DNA of 64,000 nt from Paenibacillus algorifonticola (GCF_000971975.1 NZ_LAQO01000001.1:496001-560000), one strand, 5' to 3'. Counted from the stretch's first letter, positions 32,488 through 41,419 are shown. Program-made: numbers and translations. The notes: generated by a model from the letters alone, not told the origin.

Positions 32488-33324
32488 TTACATAATCCGT
32501 TCAAATTGCTTGCGCGTCATTCGCTGGACGCTCCCGCCGTAGAACACTCTTGCAGGCCATTGCACATCGTCCAGATCGAGCAAAACAGAAGGAAAACAAC
32601 GGCAGTTAAACGTTCCTCCTGCTGGGTATGTGCCGTAGTTTCTTTCACCAACCAACGCTTCCGGGCTCGGAGGATCGCTCCAACGGACGAGTACACCGTC
32701 CATATTCGCATGCGATTCACGCACTCGCTGATCTTCCGAGCTGTTCCACACATACCATGCGGCCCCGATATACTCACTCCGTGCCTCTGTGAGCGCCGTG
32801 GAAGTCTTGCTTGTCTCTGTGCGGGCTATCAGATTAGCTTTAACCCACGTCATATGCGGAAAGTCTTTACGGATCATCTCCGCGATGTCTGACGCTCGTG
32901 TGCCTTTTAAACTCTCTTCCAGCACCTTTTTATTAACCTCTTGAGCCAAATGCAACGGCATTGATTTGATATATTCCGCATTGCGTTTAGTTAAGAGCCT
33001 CACCTGAGAGCCTACAGGCCCTTGCATTTCCTTTTGGAGCGCTTCGTATATGATTCTCCCTTTGCTGTTCTCGCGAGCTGCTTGTCGCCACGTACGACCG
33101 CTATCGCGAAATAAATGTGTGACCATCTGCATAGCTGCTGCGTCGGCGTACTCATTAAACTGCTCGCTCACGAAATAAGCACGTATCGCCTTAAGGATGT
33201 CTTCTAAACTTTCGGAGCCAGCCACGGAACGTTCCAGGTCGCGAGTCGCCCGCATAATGGCGGTTTTGTATTGTTGCTCGATCCGGAGAGTAGGCGCCCA
33301 CAGGCTCTTGTTCTTCTTCGCCAT
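32488..33324 (-). CDS. MuF-like minor head protein
   Basis: The 278-residue protein has a C-terminal MuF/SPP1-gp7 domain: LIARTETSKTSTALTEARSEY, VWNSSEDQRVRESHANMDG, and the end PAGGTFNCRCFPSVLLDLD. It associates with the portal and capsid interior. It starts 134 bp inside the end of the portal gene, after a GGGGTGA site, an unusually long overlap. Confidence 0.85.
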   Translation of the reverse strand: MAKKNKSLWAPTLRIEQQYKTAIMRATRDLERSVAGSESLEDILKAIRAYFVSEQFNEYADAAAMQMVTHLFRDSGRTWRQAARENSKGRIIYEALQKEMQGPVGSQVRLLTKRNAEYIKSMPLHLAQEVNKKVLEESLKGTRASDIAEMIRKDFPHMTWVKANLIARTETSKTSTALTEARSEYIGAAWYVWNSSEDQRVRESHANMDGVLVRWSDPPSPEALVGERNYGTYPAGGTFNCRCFPSVLLDLDDVQWPARVFYGGSVQRMTRKQFERIM

Positions 33325-34753
33325 AAGGATTCACCCCCATGCCGCCAAATCCCTCAATCTCGCCTGCAGACAGATCGTTGTCAGCCTCTTCGATATCCTC
33401 ATCCGTAATGTTGGTATACATGCCCGTTGACTCTCCAAGCTGCTTGAGCTCCTTGAGTGCTATCTTGCGGCCAAACAAACCCGCGTTATATACCTCAAGG
33501 ATCGATTGTGTTTTCTTTTCTGACAGTTCCGCAATTTCCTTGTCTGACGGCGTGCGGATCGGGTTAAAGGTGTAATCAAAATCGTCCGGCACCGCGCCTA
33601 ACTCAGACACAAACATAATCGGCAGTAACTTATCAAGGATTGGCGCTATGACAGATTCTTGTTCCTGCTGGATGACCTCGTAATAGTTCTCCATATCGGA
33701 TTCGCCTGTCGCATTCATTCCTGCTGGAGCGCGTCCGAATAGCTTTGTAACAGGTATCTGAGCGGCTCCAGCTATATCTAGCATAAAGCTCTCGTATATG
33801 TCGTTAAGCCCCGCAAATGAATACTGGTGCGTCTCAAACGCATCCTCCTTGTCCATTACATGGATACCCATATTGGACATCAACCAGTTTTGCGCCTGCA
33901 GCGTATTATATAGATCGCTCTGCCCTTGCTGATCCTGGACAGCTAGCAGTTGTCCGAGGTCGCCCATCTTCATCACTCGCAGGTTGGCCAGGAAGACCAG
34001 TGACGAAATGTTAAAACTCGTATTGTCGCGCTTCTTGAGCTCGTCAAATATAACCTCTACTTCCGACTCTCCCCAATGTACTTCCGCCAGCTTTTCCCAA
34101 TATGGGAGTTGCCGCCCTGTAAATCGGATGATGCGGGAATGATGGACGCGCCATGATCCAGCATCGGTCGTGACTTGATAGTATTCAGGCAGTCCAAAAT
34201 CAGCATCATTGATATCCGAAATGACCTCTTCGTCCGGATAAATGCCGCTCCATCGATCAAGGATTTGTAAGCCTTTAAACGTTCCCGGCATAACCATATC
34301 CAGTTCGAGCGGTTGATCGAGTATATCGTCGTGACCCTCGATCATAATGACGCCGCCAGCTCCACCATAGAGCCTCCCCCAGCGCAAGCCCTCAAGCACT
34401 TTTGCTTTAAGTTTCCGCGTCCTCCATAGTTTTTCCACCTTGCGTATCTGCTCCGGGTCAAGCTGCGATGTTATGGTTATCCAGTTGCGGCAAGCATCTT
34501 GCGGTATCGTGTCGATGATCTTGCGTATGATCCAGTGATTACGGTACAGGCTGTTCATTAGGTTAAACTGTTGCGTCAGTCTCGTGAGTGGATATTCGGT
34601 GCCCTCCATCAGATTCGCCGTGTTGAACCCCAATCGCGCCATGACGTTGGAGAAGGTGTCCGTTGTTAATCCGGTCGGCTTACCCTGCTTCGGTGCTGCG
34701 ACGTCTGTGGTAGGCGATACGGTTGTTACAGGCCGTCGTTTCCGTCTGCTCAA
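33191..34753 (-). CDS. Portal protein, DUF1073
   Basis: The 520-residue protein matches DUF1073 portals: SLYRNHWIIRKIIDTIPQDA, then RWGRLYGGAGGVIMIEG, then ESFMLDIAGAAQIPVTKLFG and AGMNATGESDMENYY. The dodecameric portal is the DNA channel. The last ~45 codons overlap the MuF-like gene. It follows the terminase by 16 bp. Confidence 0.9.
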   Translation of the reverse strand: MSRRKRRPVTTVSPTTDVAAPKQGKPTGLTTDTFSNVMARLGFNTANLMEGTEYPLTRLTQQFNLMNSLYRNHWIIRKIIDTIPQDACRNWITITSQLDPEQIRKVEKLWRTRKLKAKVLEGLRWGRLYGGAGGVIMIEGHDDILDQPLELDMVMPGTFKGLQILDRWSGIYPDEEVISDINDADFGLPEYYQVTTDAGSWRVHHSRIIRFTGRQLPYWEKLAEVHWGESEVEVIFDELKKRDNTSFNISSLVFLANLRVMKMGDLGQLLAVQDQQGQSDLYNTLQAQNWLMSNMGIHVMDKEDAFETHQYSFAGLNDIYESFMLDIAGAAQIPVTKLFGRAPAGMNATGESDMENYYEVIQQEQESVIAPILDKLLPIMFVSELGAVPDDFDYTFNPIRTPSDKEIAELSEKKTQSILEVYNAGLFGRKIALKELKQLGESTGMYTNITDEDIEEADNDLSAGEIEGFGGMGVNPYGEEEQEPVGAYSPDRATIQNRHYAGDSRPGTFRGWLRKFRRHP

Positions 34754-34769
34754 ATTGCTCCCCTCCTCT

Positions 34770-36053
34770 CTATGCCGCTGCGATCCTTCGCGGCTTAATG
34801 ATTGTCTTCACGAAATAGCGTCCACCGTCCATCGCATGATCAAGTTGCTTAACTGGTTTCTCTATGCCCCGCTCACCAGCCTTCTTATCCCATACGTAGC
34901 TAGCACGTTCCTTCAAAAAGTTCGGGCAATTCGTTCGGTGAACACGTATCTTTCGCTTGGCGATCATGGTAGCCATCATCCTAATGCCGTCCTCTACTTC
35001 GTTATCCGCATCCTTTACACGGTATCCTCTGTTCCGTAAGGCTACTTTAAAGCTAGCCGCAGAGGGATCGAGCACCGTAAAAATAGGGGGATGCTCGATC
35101 CCGACAAATGTCTCGAAGTCTCCCGCATATTGGCTATCGTCTTTCTGGATACCTTTCGCCCGGCTGTCATAGTAATATTCGTGCAGGATCCAACACACGT
35201 CTCCGTCGTCCCATATATCCAGGTACACCATTGGGTTGCTTGTCCCATAGTCGATCGCAATATATCTACGCGCCAAGTGTTTGAAACCTGGAACGAGATC
35301 ATCGTCGTCAAAGGTGTTCTCGTCATCGTCCCACATATCGTAGATGATGCCATCTGCAAGCACCCACAACCCAAGCACAAACCGTTTGTAAAAGACCCCT
35401 GAATAATCCCGTCTATAACGCGCTTTGACGCGTTCGGACAGGCTCGGGTTGTCATCCATCGTGAAATGGATATGGAGTGCATGCTTTTTGATAATCTGAT
35501 CCAGCCACTCAAGCTTGAACCAGTGAAATGGTCCTGCTGGGTTGCAGTTAAACCAAATCTTGGAATCATCCACTGAGCATCGAGCTGTCGCCTGGTTAAC
35601 GAACGATTGCGGCATAAGCGCTACTTCATCAAAAAACATGCCTGCCAGCGTAACACCCTGTATCAAGTCCTGTGATCGTTCATCACGTCCGCCGAACAGG
35701 TAAAACGTATTTATCGCTTTGCTGCTCGTTACGGTCATCGTGTTTTCGGAGCGGCTTTCAAAAACCTTGTAGCCTCGGCTCACAAGCATCAACTTGAGCG
35801 GAATAATTACGTTACGCCGAAGCGATCCAATCGTCTTGCCTGACATCCCGAGTTGTTGCCCGTTGAAAGTCTCCATGGCCCATACAATATAGCTGAAGGA
35901 CATGGAAGCCGTCTTGCCTGCCCTTACCGATCCGTCGCAGATAATCGCATCCTTGTCATGATGTGGGCTTTCAGGCATCCACCACGTAAGAACTTGGAGT
36001 TGTTTCCGGCTAAATGGCTTCCAGCGGAAAGTTGGTTTTAAGAGTTTAGCCAT
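34770..36053 (-). CDS. Terminase large subunit, PBSX type
   Basis: The 427-residue protein has an ATPase with a Walker A-like DGSVRAGKTASM (about residues 40-51) and Walker B LAGMFFDEVALMP (~155). The C-terminal nuclease starts at YIAIDYGTSNPMVYLDIWDD. The overall pattern matches the PBSX/XtmB family. It cuts concatemers and packages DNA through the portal. Confidence 0.92.
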   Translation of the reverse strand: MAKLLKPTFRWKPFSRKQLQVLTWWMPESPHHDKDAIICDGSVRAGKTASMSFSYIVWAMETFNGQQLGMSGKTIGSLRRNVIIPLKLMLVSRGYKVFESRSENTMTVTSSKAINTFYLFGGRDERSQDLIQGVTLAGMFFDEVALMPQSFVNQATARCSVDDSKIWFNCNPAGPFHWFKLEWLDQIIKKHALHIHFTMDDNPSLSERVKARYRRDYSGVFYKRFVLGLWVLADGIIYDMWDDDENTFDDDDLVPGFKHLARRYIAIDYGTSNPMVYLDIWDDGDVCWILHEYYYDSRAKGIQKDDSQYAGDFETFVGIEHPPIFTVLDPSAASFKVALRNRGYRVKDADNEVEDGIRMMATMIAKRKIRVHRTNCPNFLKERASYVWDKKAGERGIEKPVKQLDHAMDGGRYFVKTIIKPRRIAAA

Positions 36054-36210
36054 ACCGCAACACCCCTACTTGTGTACAAAATATTTCATTTTGTGAATAT
36101 GTCTGGCATTCAGTCTGCCGAATTTGGTCAAATACGGCCTTGAGCGTCGATTTTCGTTCCGTGGAACAATGGAAAAAACAGAGCTTTTGGCAAGTAACAC
36201 GATCTCTCGT

Positions 36211-36435
36211 TTACTCGTTATTGCTCTGTTTATCTGTGTCATCCGAATCAAAGGGATAGCCTAAAAAGTTAAGGGCTATTTTGATCTTTTGGCGAATGTG
36301 AAGACCGTCGTCAAGCACGAGGGCTTCGTATAACGTATGAGCTGCCATGCTTATTTCAATTTCACGCTTTTCGTTAGGGGCGTCCCACGACAACGTGCGC
36401 GCCTTAACCGTCGTTGTCTTCTTTTGGTTCGTCAT
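36211..36435 (-). CDS. Small protein between terminase subunits
   Basis: The 74-residue protein has a helical centre (MAAHTLYEALVLDDGLHIRQ) and an acidic end. Its start overlaps the terS stop by about 30 bp, while 157 bp with no convincing gene separate it from terL. A stem with AACAGAGC/GCTCTGTT arms surrounds its stop. The function is unknown. Confidence 0.55.
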   Translation of the reverse strand: MTNQKKTTTVKARTLSWDAPNEKREIEISMAAHTLYEALVLDDGLHIRQKIKIALNFLGYPFDSDDTDKQSNNE

Positions 36436-37240
36436 CGTTCCACGCCTCCGACACCGTTCCTTTCAGTGCATCAATAAAGCCGTCATCGCCTTCTTCTTTG
36501 CCATCACCGCCACCATTAAGGATGGCGATCTCAGCTCGCATCTTATCTATCTTCAAGCGTTCCTCTTCCGTCATGTAGTTCACGTAGCGTTCCAGCTTTT
36601 CGAGAGCTTTTGTCTTGTCGTGGAGTTTGATGCTCACGCCTGATCTGTTTTGCCTTACCTCGCTAATGACGGAAGTATCTACCTCTGTGCTGCTCTTTAG
36701 CGTTAGCAGATCTCCCTTGAACACGAGCAGGTCCGAAATGTCCGCGAAAGCTATTTTCAGGTATTCATCAACGATTCGGCGCACGTCAATATTAATCTCT
36801 TGCGATCGCGAATCTATAAGCCGCTTAAGCTCTGCCTGTACTTCGTCCTTTTTGAGCAACCTATATCCGGCATTATAAGCTATCGTTTTTTTATACCCAA
36901 CCACCATCGCAGCTCTGGTTGCATTGTAGTCCCTGAAATATTCTCGCGCGAAAAGTATATATTTATCTGTCTTATTTGTATCACTCGAATCAACATCGTC
37001 CGCCTGAACGCTCTGCTCCTTCTTACCTGCGGAACGTTTCGCATGCTTTGGAGCGTTCCGTTCTTTTGATCGGAGCGTTCCGTTCTTTTTCGTATCCCAT
37101 TTATCTTTTGATTTCCACCCTCGAACGGTTCCCGAAGAGACGCCAAGTTGTTCAGCTATCTTCACGAGGTCGATGTCGCCACTATGCTCTTTCCATATTT
37201 CAAATGCCCTGTCTCGATTAGGGTCTCTTGCTCTTGCCAT
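36404..37240 (-). CDS. Terminase small subunit, PBSX type
   Basis: The 278-residue protein has an N-terminal PBSX-type HTH (DLVKIAEQLGVSSGTVRGWK), a basic linker, the Terminase_2 core (TRAAMVVGYKKTIAYNAGYRLL, then EINIDVRRIVDEYLKIAFADI) and an acidic C-terminus. It recognises the packaging site. Direct repeats of GGAGCGTTCCGTTCTTTT inside the linker-coding DNA (37050 and 37072 on the + strand) may be part of that site. Confidence 0.88.
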   Translation of the reverse strand: MARARDPNRDRAFEIWKEHSGDIDLVKIAEQLGVSSGTVRGWKSKDKWDTKKNGTLRSKERNAPKHAKRSAGKKEQSVQADDVDSSDTNKTDKYILFAREYFRDYNATRAAMVVGYKKTIAYNAGYRLLKKDEVQAELKRLIDSRSQEINIDVRRIVDEYLKIAFADISDLLVFKGDLLTLKSSTEVDTSVISEVRQNRSGVSIKLHDKTKALEKLERYVNYMTEEERLKIDKMRAEIAILNGGGDGKEEGDDGFIDALKGTVSEAWNDDEPKEDNDG

Positions 37241-37276
37241 TACATCATCACCACCGCCGTCTTGTTGTTTTTACAA

Positions 37277-37305
37277 ACAAAAAAGCCACTTCTTTTGAAG
37301 TGACT
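37277..37305 (-). terminator. Terminator upstream of terS
   Basis: On the - strand AGTCACTTC and GAAGTGGCT pair around AAAA, with a T-run. It follows the small gene at 37358 and separates it from the terminase gene. Confidence 0.7.
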
Positions 37306-37357
37306 CATTAATCGTATAAACTATATTGTCGCAATGATCTCATTATCTTCACCATTA

Positions 37358-37498
37358 TTACTTTTTGCATGGTTCATCTAGTTCTTCCATATGCGCTAAT
37401 ATTGATTCCAATTGTTTTTCCAAAATCGATTCATGATTATCTCTTGCATCTTTCAATTCAAGATCAATGAAGTTTTTCAACGACTCCCATTTATCCAA
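37358..37498 (-). CDS. 46-residue helical protein
   Basis: The frame starts at a TTG with AAGGAGG ten bases upstream and reads MDKWESLKNFIDLELKDARD, then continues as one long charged helix to a CKK end. A terminator lies 53 bp after its stop. It is probably a real small late-region gene of unknown function. Confidence 0.5.
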   Translation of the reverse strand: MDKWESLKNFIDLELKDARDNHESILEKQLESILAHMEELDEPCKK

Positions 37499-37539
37499 TC
37501 TAACGAAGCCTCCTTATGTTGGCGTCATCCATCTTATCA

Positions 37540-37920
37540 AAGTCATTCATGTTGTCCAATGTTTATCTTGAGGGGTCTTATTGTACCCCTCTATATACTT
37601 TAGAGCACGTATTCTACATCGACGGTTTTTAAAGAAACACCTTAAAGAAAAATGGAGAAAGAAAAAAGGGCTCCTCGCCCTCTGCCTAACGGCATTCACC
37701 CGGGTCATCCGCTGAATAAACCGCGGCCTGACCGTATATTTTAAATGATCTCTCAATTCGCTTAAAAATTAAAGATCAAGTGCAGCGTGTGCGCTATAGC
37801 TCACGCCTAACGTGCGAGCACGTATTAAAGATCTTAAAAGCATACGAGCTTTGTAACTTTAGAGCGTATAAGGTCGAGATCATTATACATATATACTCAG
37901 ACTCATGTCAATAGTGATCT
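37540..37920. promoter_or_regulatory. Non-coding region upstream of terminase, hairpins and repeats
   Basis: No credible gene is seen here. A perfect 7-bp hairpin GAGGGGT/ACCCCTC lies at 37571-37592; GCGTG/CACGC and CGTGC/GCACG stems lie near 37784-37822. ACTTTAGAGC occurs at 37598 and 37856, and GAGCACGTATT at 37603 and 37815. Phages often keep the cos/pac region or the late promoter just upstream of terS, so this is a candidate for either. Confidence 0.4.
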
Positions 37921-38169
37921 TCATTCAATAAAAACACCTGCTGCTTTTTCGAGAACACGCTTGAAATTATCTGTTTCAAGAGAAGGATTCCTCCAATATT
38001 CCCCGCACAACAAAATCTTTGTTTTCTTCGGAGACAAACCGCTCCATGCGCATTTCACACCCGTAAAATTAATTTTTCTGTATTCGGAATGGTTGATATA
38101 ACGATGTTTGATACTCGGCCAAATTCGTTTAACTTGTTCGATGTCTGCTGCTACGACATAAAGATCCAC
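37921..38169 (-). CDS. Small phage protein of unknown function
   Basis: The 82-residue soluble protein (MDLYVVAADIEQVKRIW at the start, SGLSPKKTKILLCGEYWRN in the middle) has a likely alpha/beta fold. No family is recognised. It lies right of the non-coding terminase leader. Confidence 0.5.
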   Translation of the reverse strand: MDLYVVAADIEQVKRIWPSIKHRYINHSEYRKINFTGVKCAWSGLSPKKTKILLCGEYWRNPSLETDNFKRVLEKAAGVFIE

Positions 38170-38322
38170 TTATTCACCATCTCTCACCATTAATTAGATC
38201 AATCAACCATTCAAATGACCAACTTGGAACGGAACTTGGAACACCTTGAGCCCTTGCTGTATAAGGGATTTCAGGCACACGCGGAACAGGACTTGGAACA
38301 CTAAATCTTTACGATATTCTGC

Positions 38323-38787
38323 TCAGATCCTTACCCCATCCTCAGTTATTGTTATATACCCGACAAAAACCGTCGAGATATTACCCGATAAGTCCGTTAT
38401 TTCTGCGGCATGGTAATACAGTCCGCTTAATCCTTCGGTATCTTCGGGCTCGAGGAATAAGGTGAATTGTCCCGGTGTGTTATCAGATACCTCGATGCCG
38501 TTATTAAGTTCCTTATCAACAAGGTTGCCGACAGTCCAGCGGTTTTCCTTTAGCACCCACTGTACGTTCGAGCCTTCAATGTTCGCTGGTGTGCCGCCGC
38601 AACCCGTAACCGATACAATGACCTTTTTCGATTCGCCTGCGAACATTGAAAAATTTTGATTTTTCTCGGCCACGGTAGTGTCACCTCTTAGACACAAGGT
38701 GAGCGCGATGCTCCCGCTAAGCCGGATGCAGCCCATAACAAGACTGTCATCGCCCGCCGCCTCTGTTAGAGCTAGATTACCGCGCAT
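38323..38787 (-). CDS. Tail/baseplate-associated beta protein
   Basis: The product is 154 residues from the ATG at 38787 (GAGG seven bases upstream). A second in-frame GTG at 38673 also has a good AGAGGTGA site and would give 116 residues. The C-terminal part (QFTLFLEPEDTEGLSGLYYH, then ITDLSGNISTVFVGYI) is an Ig-like beta sandwich similar to upper baseplate proteins. It is next to the deacetylase gene. Confidence 0.6.
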   Translation of the reverse strand: MRGNLALTEAAGDDSLVMGCIRLSGSIALTLCLRGDTTVAEKNQNFSMFAGESKKVIVSVTGCGGTPANIEGSNVQWVLKENRWTVGNLVDKELNNGIEVSDNTPGQFTLFLEPEDTEGLSGLYYHAAEITDLSGNISTVFVGYITITEDGVRI

Positions 38788-38796
38788 ACGCTCACC

Positions 38797-40206
38797 TCAT
38801 ATCCTTTTTATTTTTATATCCGCCCACTCTAAACCGTTGCCCGAACCTGCTGCGCCTTGCCCGCGTCCGATCTCCACGCGTAACCAGGTTGTGTCCTTCG
38901 GCATCGTAAAGGGTAGACGAACCGTCATACCATCTCCAGTAGGAGCCATTATAGCCCCCCATGAACCGCCGGACTGGATGCTGATAAAAGCGCCGTTCTG
39001 AGCGGTCAAAATAAGGCGTATGGACTGCGCGGTTGCCCCGGTCGAGCGAACTTTGCAGGAAAATTCAAATGTTTCGCCCGGAAACGCGAACAAATTACTT
39101 AGTTGTCCGCGAAGTGCGTTCGTTCCGCTGTTGCTCTGACTATTGTCTTGGAGCATCGACGGCGTACCCCAATGCCCAACCGCCGGAAATGTCTTGTCGC
39201 TCCAAACGGTGGTCAATGACCAAAATCCTGGGCTCCCTTGCGAAATGCCGGCGAATCCAATTCCGTTTTCGGCGGCCAGATCGGCGCGGCGCGTTGTGTA
39301 CGGGTCCGCAAACTCAAGCCCGCTCAATGTCAGCACCTCAAGTTGTTCATTGTCGCGATTTGTCTTGATTGCATCGTAAATCAATTGCAGATCAGATAAA
39401 TTCATGTAGTTACTGAAGCTTGTATTGTTATAATCTATCCATTGCGGATGTATCAGTAAGGCAAGTCCGTATTTGAGTGCAGCACACAGATTGATTTGCG
39501 CGATTACATTGGCGCGGTGTTGCGCGCTTGTCTGTCCAACTGGCAGCGGGCTCACCGTCATGCGTGAAGCACCGAATAAAGACCCCGTCGGAATCCTCCG
39601 CAAGATACTACCGATGTACGCAGAATAATGCGCGTATGTTTCCCGTAGCATCCGACCGGCCGGCGAAAAGAAGTTTGTTATCTCCTTGTCCTTGTCCAGA
39701 TTGTTATACAAGCCAGACGGCGTAACACCAGGCTGAATAAATCCCGCTACCTTAAGTCCGTATAATTGCTCAATCAACGCCTTAGAGTCAACAATTTCCA
39801 CTTGCAGATCGGCCTCTGTATTCGGCGTCGTGTGGGTCATGGAATGGCTCCAAAGCTCCATGCCATAGCGCCAACTCCAACGCTGGAGGTCGCCCGGATT
39901 ATTCGGATCCATCCCATTAGTAATGTTGCTATTATTCGGGTTATTTGGGTCAGCGATTAGGCCAAGCGAAAAAGGAAAATTTCTGCTTGTCAACTCCGGC
40001 AGCATGTTGGATTTGATGAAATTCGGGCTATCGTCAAATGTAAGGGCGACCGCACCTTTTCCGTTGGTGCCGATTACGCCGCCATGCGCCCGGTTTGATT
40101 CTTCCAGACGGGACCGGATAAGTGCATCCGATTGTCCGTAAATCTCCTGAAGTTCTTTTCCCAACGCCGCTGCGGCCATCGCCCGAGCAATAAAATCAAT
40201 GCTCAC
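38797..40206 (-). CDS. Tail-associated NodB-type polysaccharide deacetylase
   Basis: The product is 469 residues from a GTG overlapping the previous stop as GTGA. Residues ~55-260 are a polysaccharide deacetylase domain: motif 1 AVALTFDDSPNFI with the Asp pair, and motif 2 LWSHSMTHTTP with the two metal-ligand His. The C-terminal ~150 residues are a beta-sandwich like carbohydrate-binding modules. It probably removes acetyl groups from cell-surface glycans during adsorption. It lies with two beta proteins upstream of the terminase, an unusual place for a tail enzyme. Confidence 0.8.
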   Translation of the reverse strand: MSIDFIARAMAAAALGKELQEIYGQSDALIRSRLEESNRAHGGVIGTNGKGAVALTFDDSPNFIKSNMLPELTSRNFPFSLGLIADPNNPNNSNITNGMDPNNPGDLQRWSWRYGMELWSHSMTHTTPNTEADLQVEIVDSKALIEQLYGLKVAGFIQPGVTPSGLYNNLDKDKEITNFFSPAGRMLRETYAHYSAYIGSILRRIPTGSLFGASRMTVSPLPVGQTSAQHRANVIAQINLCAALKYGLALLIHPQWIDYNNTSFSNYMNLSDLQLIYDAIKTNRDNEQLEVLTLSGLEFADPYTTRRADLAAENGIGFAGISQGSPGFWSLTTVWSDKTFPAVGHWGTPSMLQDNSQSNSGTNALRGQLSNLFAFPGETFEFSCKVRSTGATAQSIRLILTAQNGAFISIQSGGSWGAIMAPTGDGMTVRLPFTMPKDTTWLRVEIGRGQGAAGSGNGLEWADIKIKRI

Positions 40207-40682
40207 CCAATCACCGCCTTGCCTTCGGCCGTTACGTTTCCTCCCGAAACGGCCGAAATACTGGCGCGAAATGACCACCCCGCAGGAACTTGCACCTGCC
40301 AAAAAGTCGGAGCCGTGTCGTCGCCGTCCGTTGTTGTCGGCCCGAATATCGTCGGATTTGTGAGGCTATATGCCGTACAAGCCATGTATACACCGGATGC
40401 ATCCGCAGTCTCGAAATTAATCTCTCTCGCCGTGCTAGTACCGCGCACCGAAAAAGTCAAAACTGCATTACCATCTGATGGAGCATATGACGTCCCGCCG
40501 CCAATTTGATCTGAATTATCCTGCAGTACAACGTCTACTGGCGGCTGAGCGCCCCCGAAATCAACAGGCGTTTCGCCGTCCGGCATAAATAATACAGTTG
40601 GGACATAATATTCTTGGCCGTCAGGAGTTAATCTAACGGCTCCAGCACGTTTTTTTGTATCCTCGGGAAAAGTGAAAGTCAC
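40203..40682 (-). CDS. Tail-associated beta protein of unknown function
   Basis: The 159-residue all-beta protein (MTFTFPEDTKKRAGAVRLTP at the start, TFWQVQVPAGWSFRASISA near the end) is coupled to the deacetylase gene. It may be a baseplate or fibre adaptor for the enzyme. No family is recognised. Confidence 0.55.
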   Translation of the reverse strand: MTFTFPEDTKKRAGAVRLTPDGQEYYVPTVLFMPDGETPVDFGGAQPPVDVVLQDNSDQIGGGTSYAPSDGNAVLTFSVRGTSTAREINFETADASGVYMACTAYSLTNPTIFGPTTTDGDDTAPTFWQVQVPAGWSFRASISAVSGGNVTAEGKAVIG

Positions 40683-40703
40683 CTTTTTAACTCCTCTCTA
40701 TAT

Positions 40704-40722
40704 AAAAAATAGCCCGAAGGCT
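40704..40722 (-). terminator. Short terminator after tRNA-Lys
   Basis: On the - strand AGCC-TTCG-GGCT forms a tetraloop hairpin followed by ATTTTTT, 15 bp past the tRNA 3' end. Confidence 0.55.
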
Positions 40723-40736
40723 CGCTGTAAAATATA

Positions 40737-40809
40737 TACTCCTTACTGGACTCGAACCAGCGACCGCGGCTGTAAAAAAACCGAACTCTAACCACTGAGT
40801 TAAAGGAGT
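40737..40809 (-). tRNA. tRNA-Lys (UUU), phage-encoded
   Basis: A cloverleaf can be drawn: acceptor ACTCCTT/AAGGAGT, D-arm ACTC/GAGT, anticodon stem CGGTT/AGCCG with loop TTTTTAC (anticodon TTT), and T-arm GCTGG-TTCGAGT-CCAGT. The discriminator is A and CCA is not encoded. Some pairs are G-U. It lies between tail genes and the late regulator. Confidence 0.8.
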
Positions 40810-40994
40810 GTGTTATATAAGCCCGACGATTATCAACGCTCGTCGGATGCGCTCCCGAGCCGTATCTTAGCCGCTGGGATCGCGGCGCGAAAAGGGGGGG
40901 GCAAAGAGCTGGGGGCTATGTCAGACCCAGCAGCTCCAGAAACGGCGTGTTCGTTGCTTATGTGCCATTCCGTTGAGTTCAACGATATGGTTAA

Positions 40995-41309
40995 TCATCC
41001 AATACAACGCAGGTCGGCATATCGTCCTAAAGCTTGCTGCTTCCAACGCCTGAATGTCCTATCACACACATGTAGGCTGTCAGCCACGAAATCAGCTTTC
41101 TTTCCATCTATATAGCGCAGTCGGAGAAGTTTGGCGTAATCAGGGAACAACGACTCCATGCCTTGGATAGCTTCGTCAATCTGCGATTTCAGCTTTGTTA
41201 AATTTCGAGTTTCAGAAGAGCACGGCGTTGAAAGCGAAAGCCTATTTACTTTGTGAGCCAATATCTTGTAGCCTTTCAGCTCCTTGATAATTTCAGTTTC
41301 CGTTTTCAA
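40995..41309 (-). CDS. ArpU/sigma-like late transcription regulator
   Basis: The 104-residue protein has a C-terminal sigma-region-4-like HTH: LLRLRYIDGKKADFVADSLHV, then CDRTFRRWKQQAL. This matches ArpU/DUF1492-type activators of late phage genes. It lies upstream of the whole late operon, which fits control of head and tail transcription. Confidence 0.75.
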   Translation of the reverse strand: MKTETEIIKELKGYKILAHKVNRLSLSTPCSSETRNLTKLKSQIDEAIQGMESLFPDYAKLLRLRYIDGKKADFVADSLHVCDRTFRRWKQQALGRYADLRCIG

Positions 41310-41419
41310 CTGCCTACCGCCTTCCTAATGATGTCCCGTAAAGTCGTGTTACCTGAATGAAGGCTCTCGCCTCCTCATGCAGTATCCGGTTGCTATCCGG
41401 CAGTACGGGTAAGCTGTTT

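Noticed and set aside
36066-36251. 61-codon leftward frame between terL and the small gene upstream
   Set aside because: No ribosome site before its ATG, strong overlap with the neighbour's end, and a very basic, unfamiliar composition.
37547-37756. 69-codon leftward frame upstream of terS
   Set aside because: TTG start without ribosome site, Arg/Phe-rich random-looking product; the region looks non-coding with hairpins and repeats.
38184-38322. Three ACTTGGAAC repeats
   Set aside because: Short and imperfectly spaced; no hairpin or gene context gives them a role.
40810-40994. Second tRNA near tRNA-Lys
   Set aside because: A GCTGGG/CCCAGC stem and a G-run are present but no cloverleaf can be drawn.
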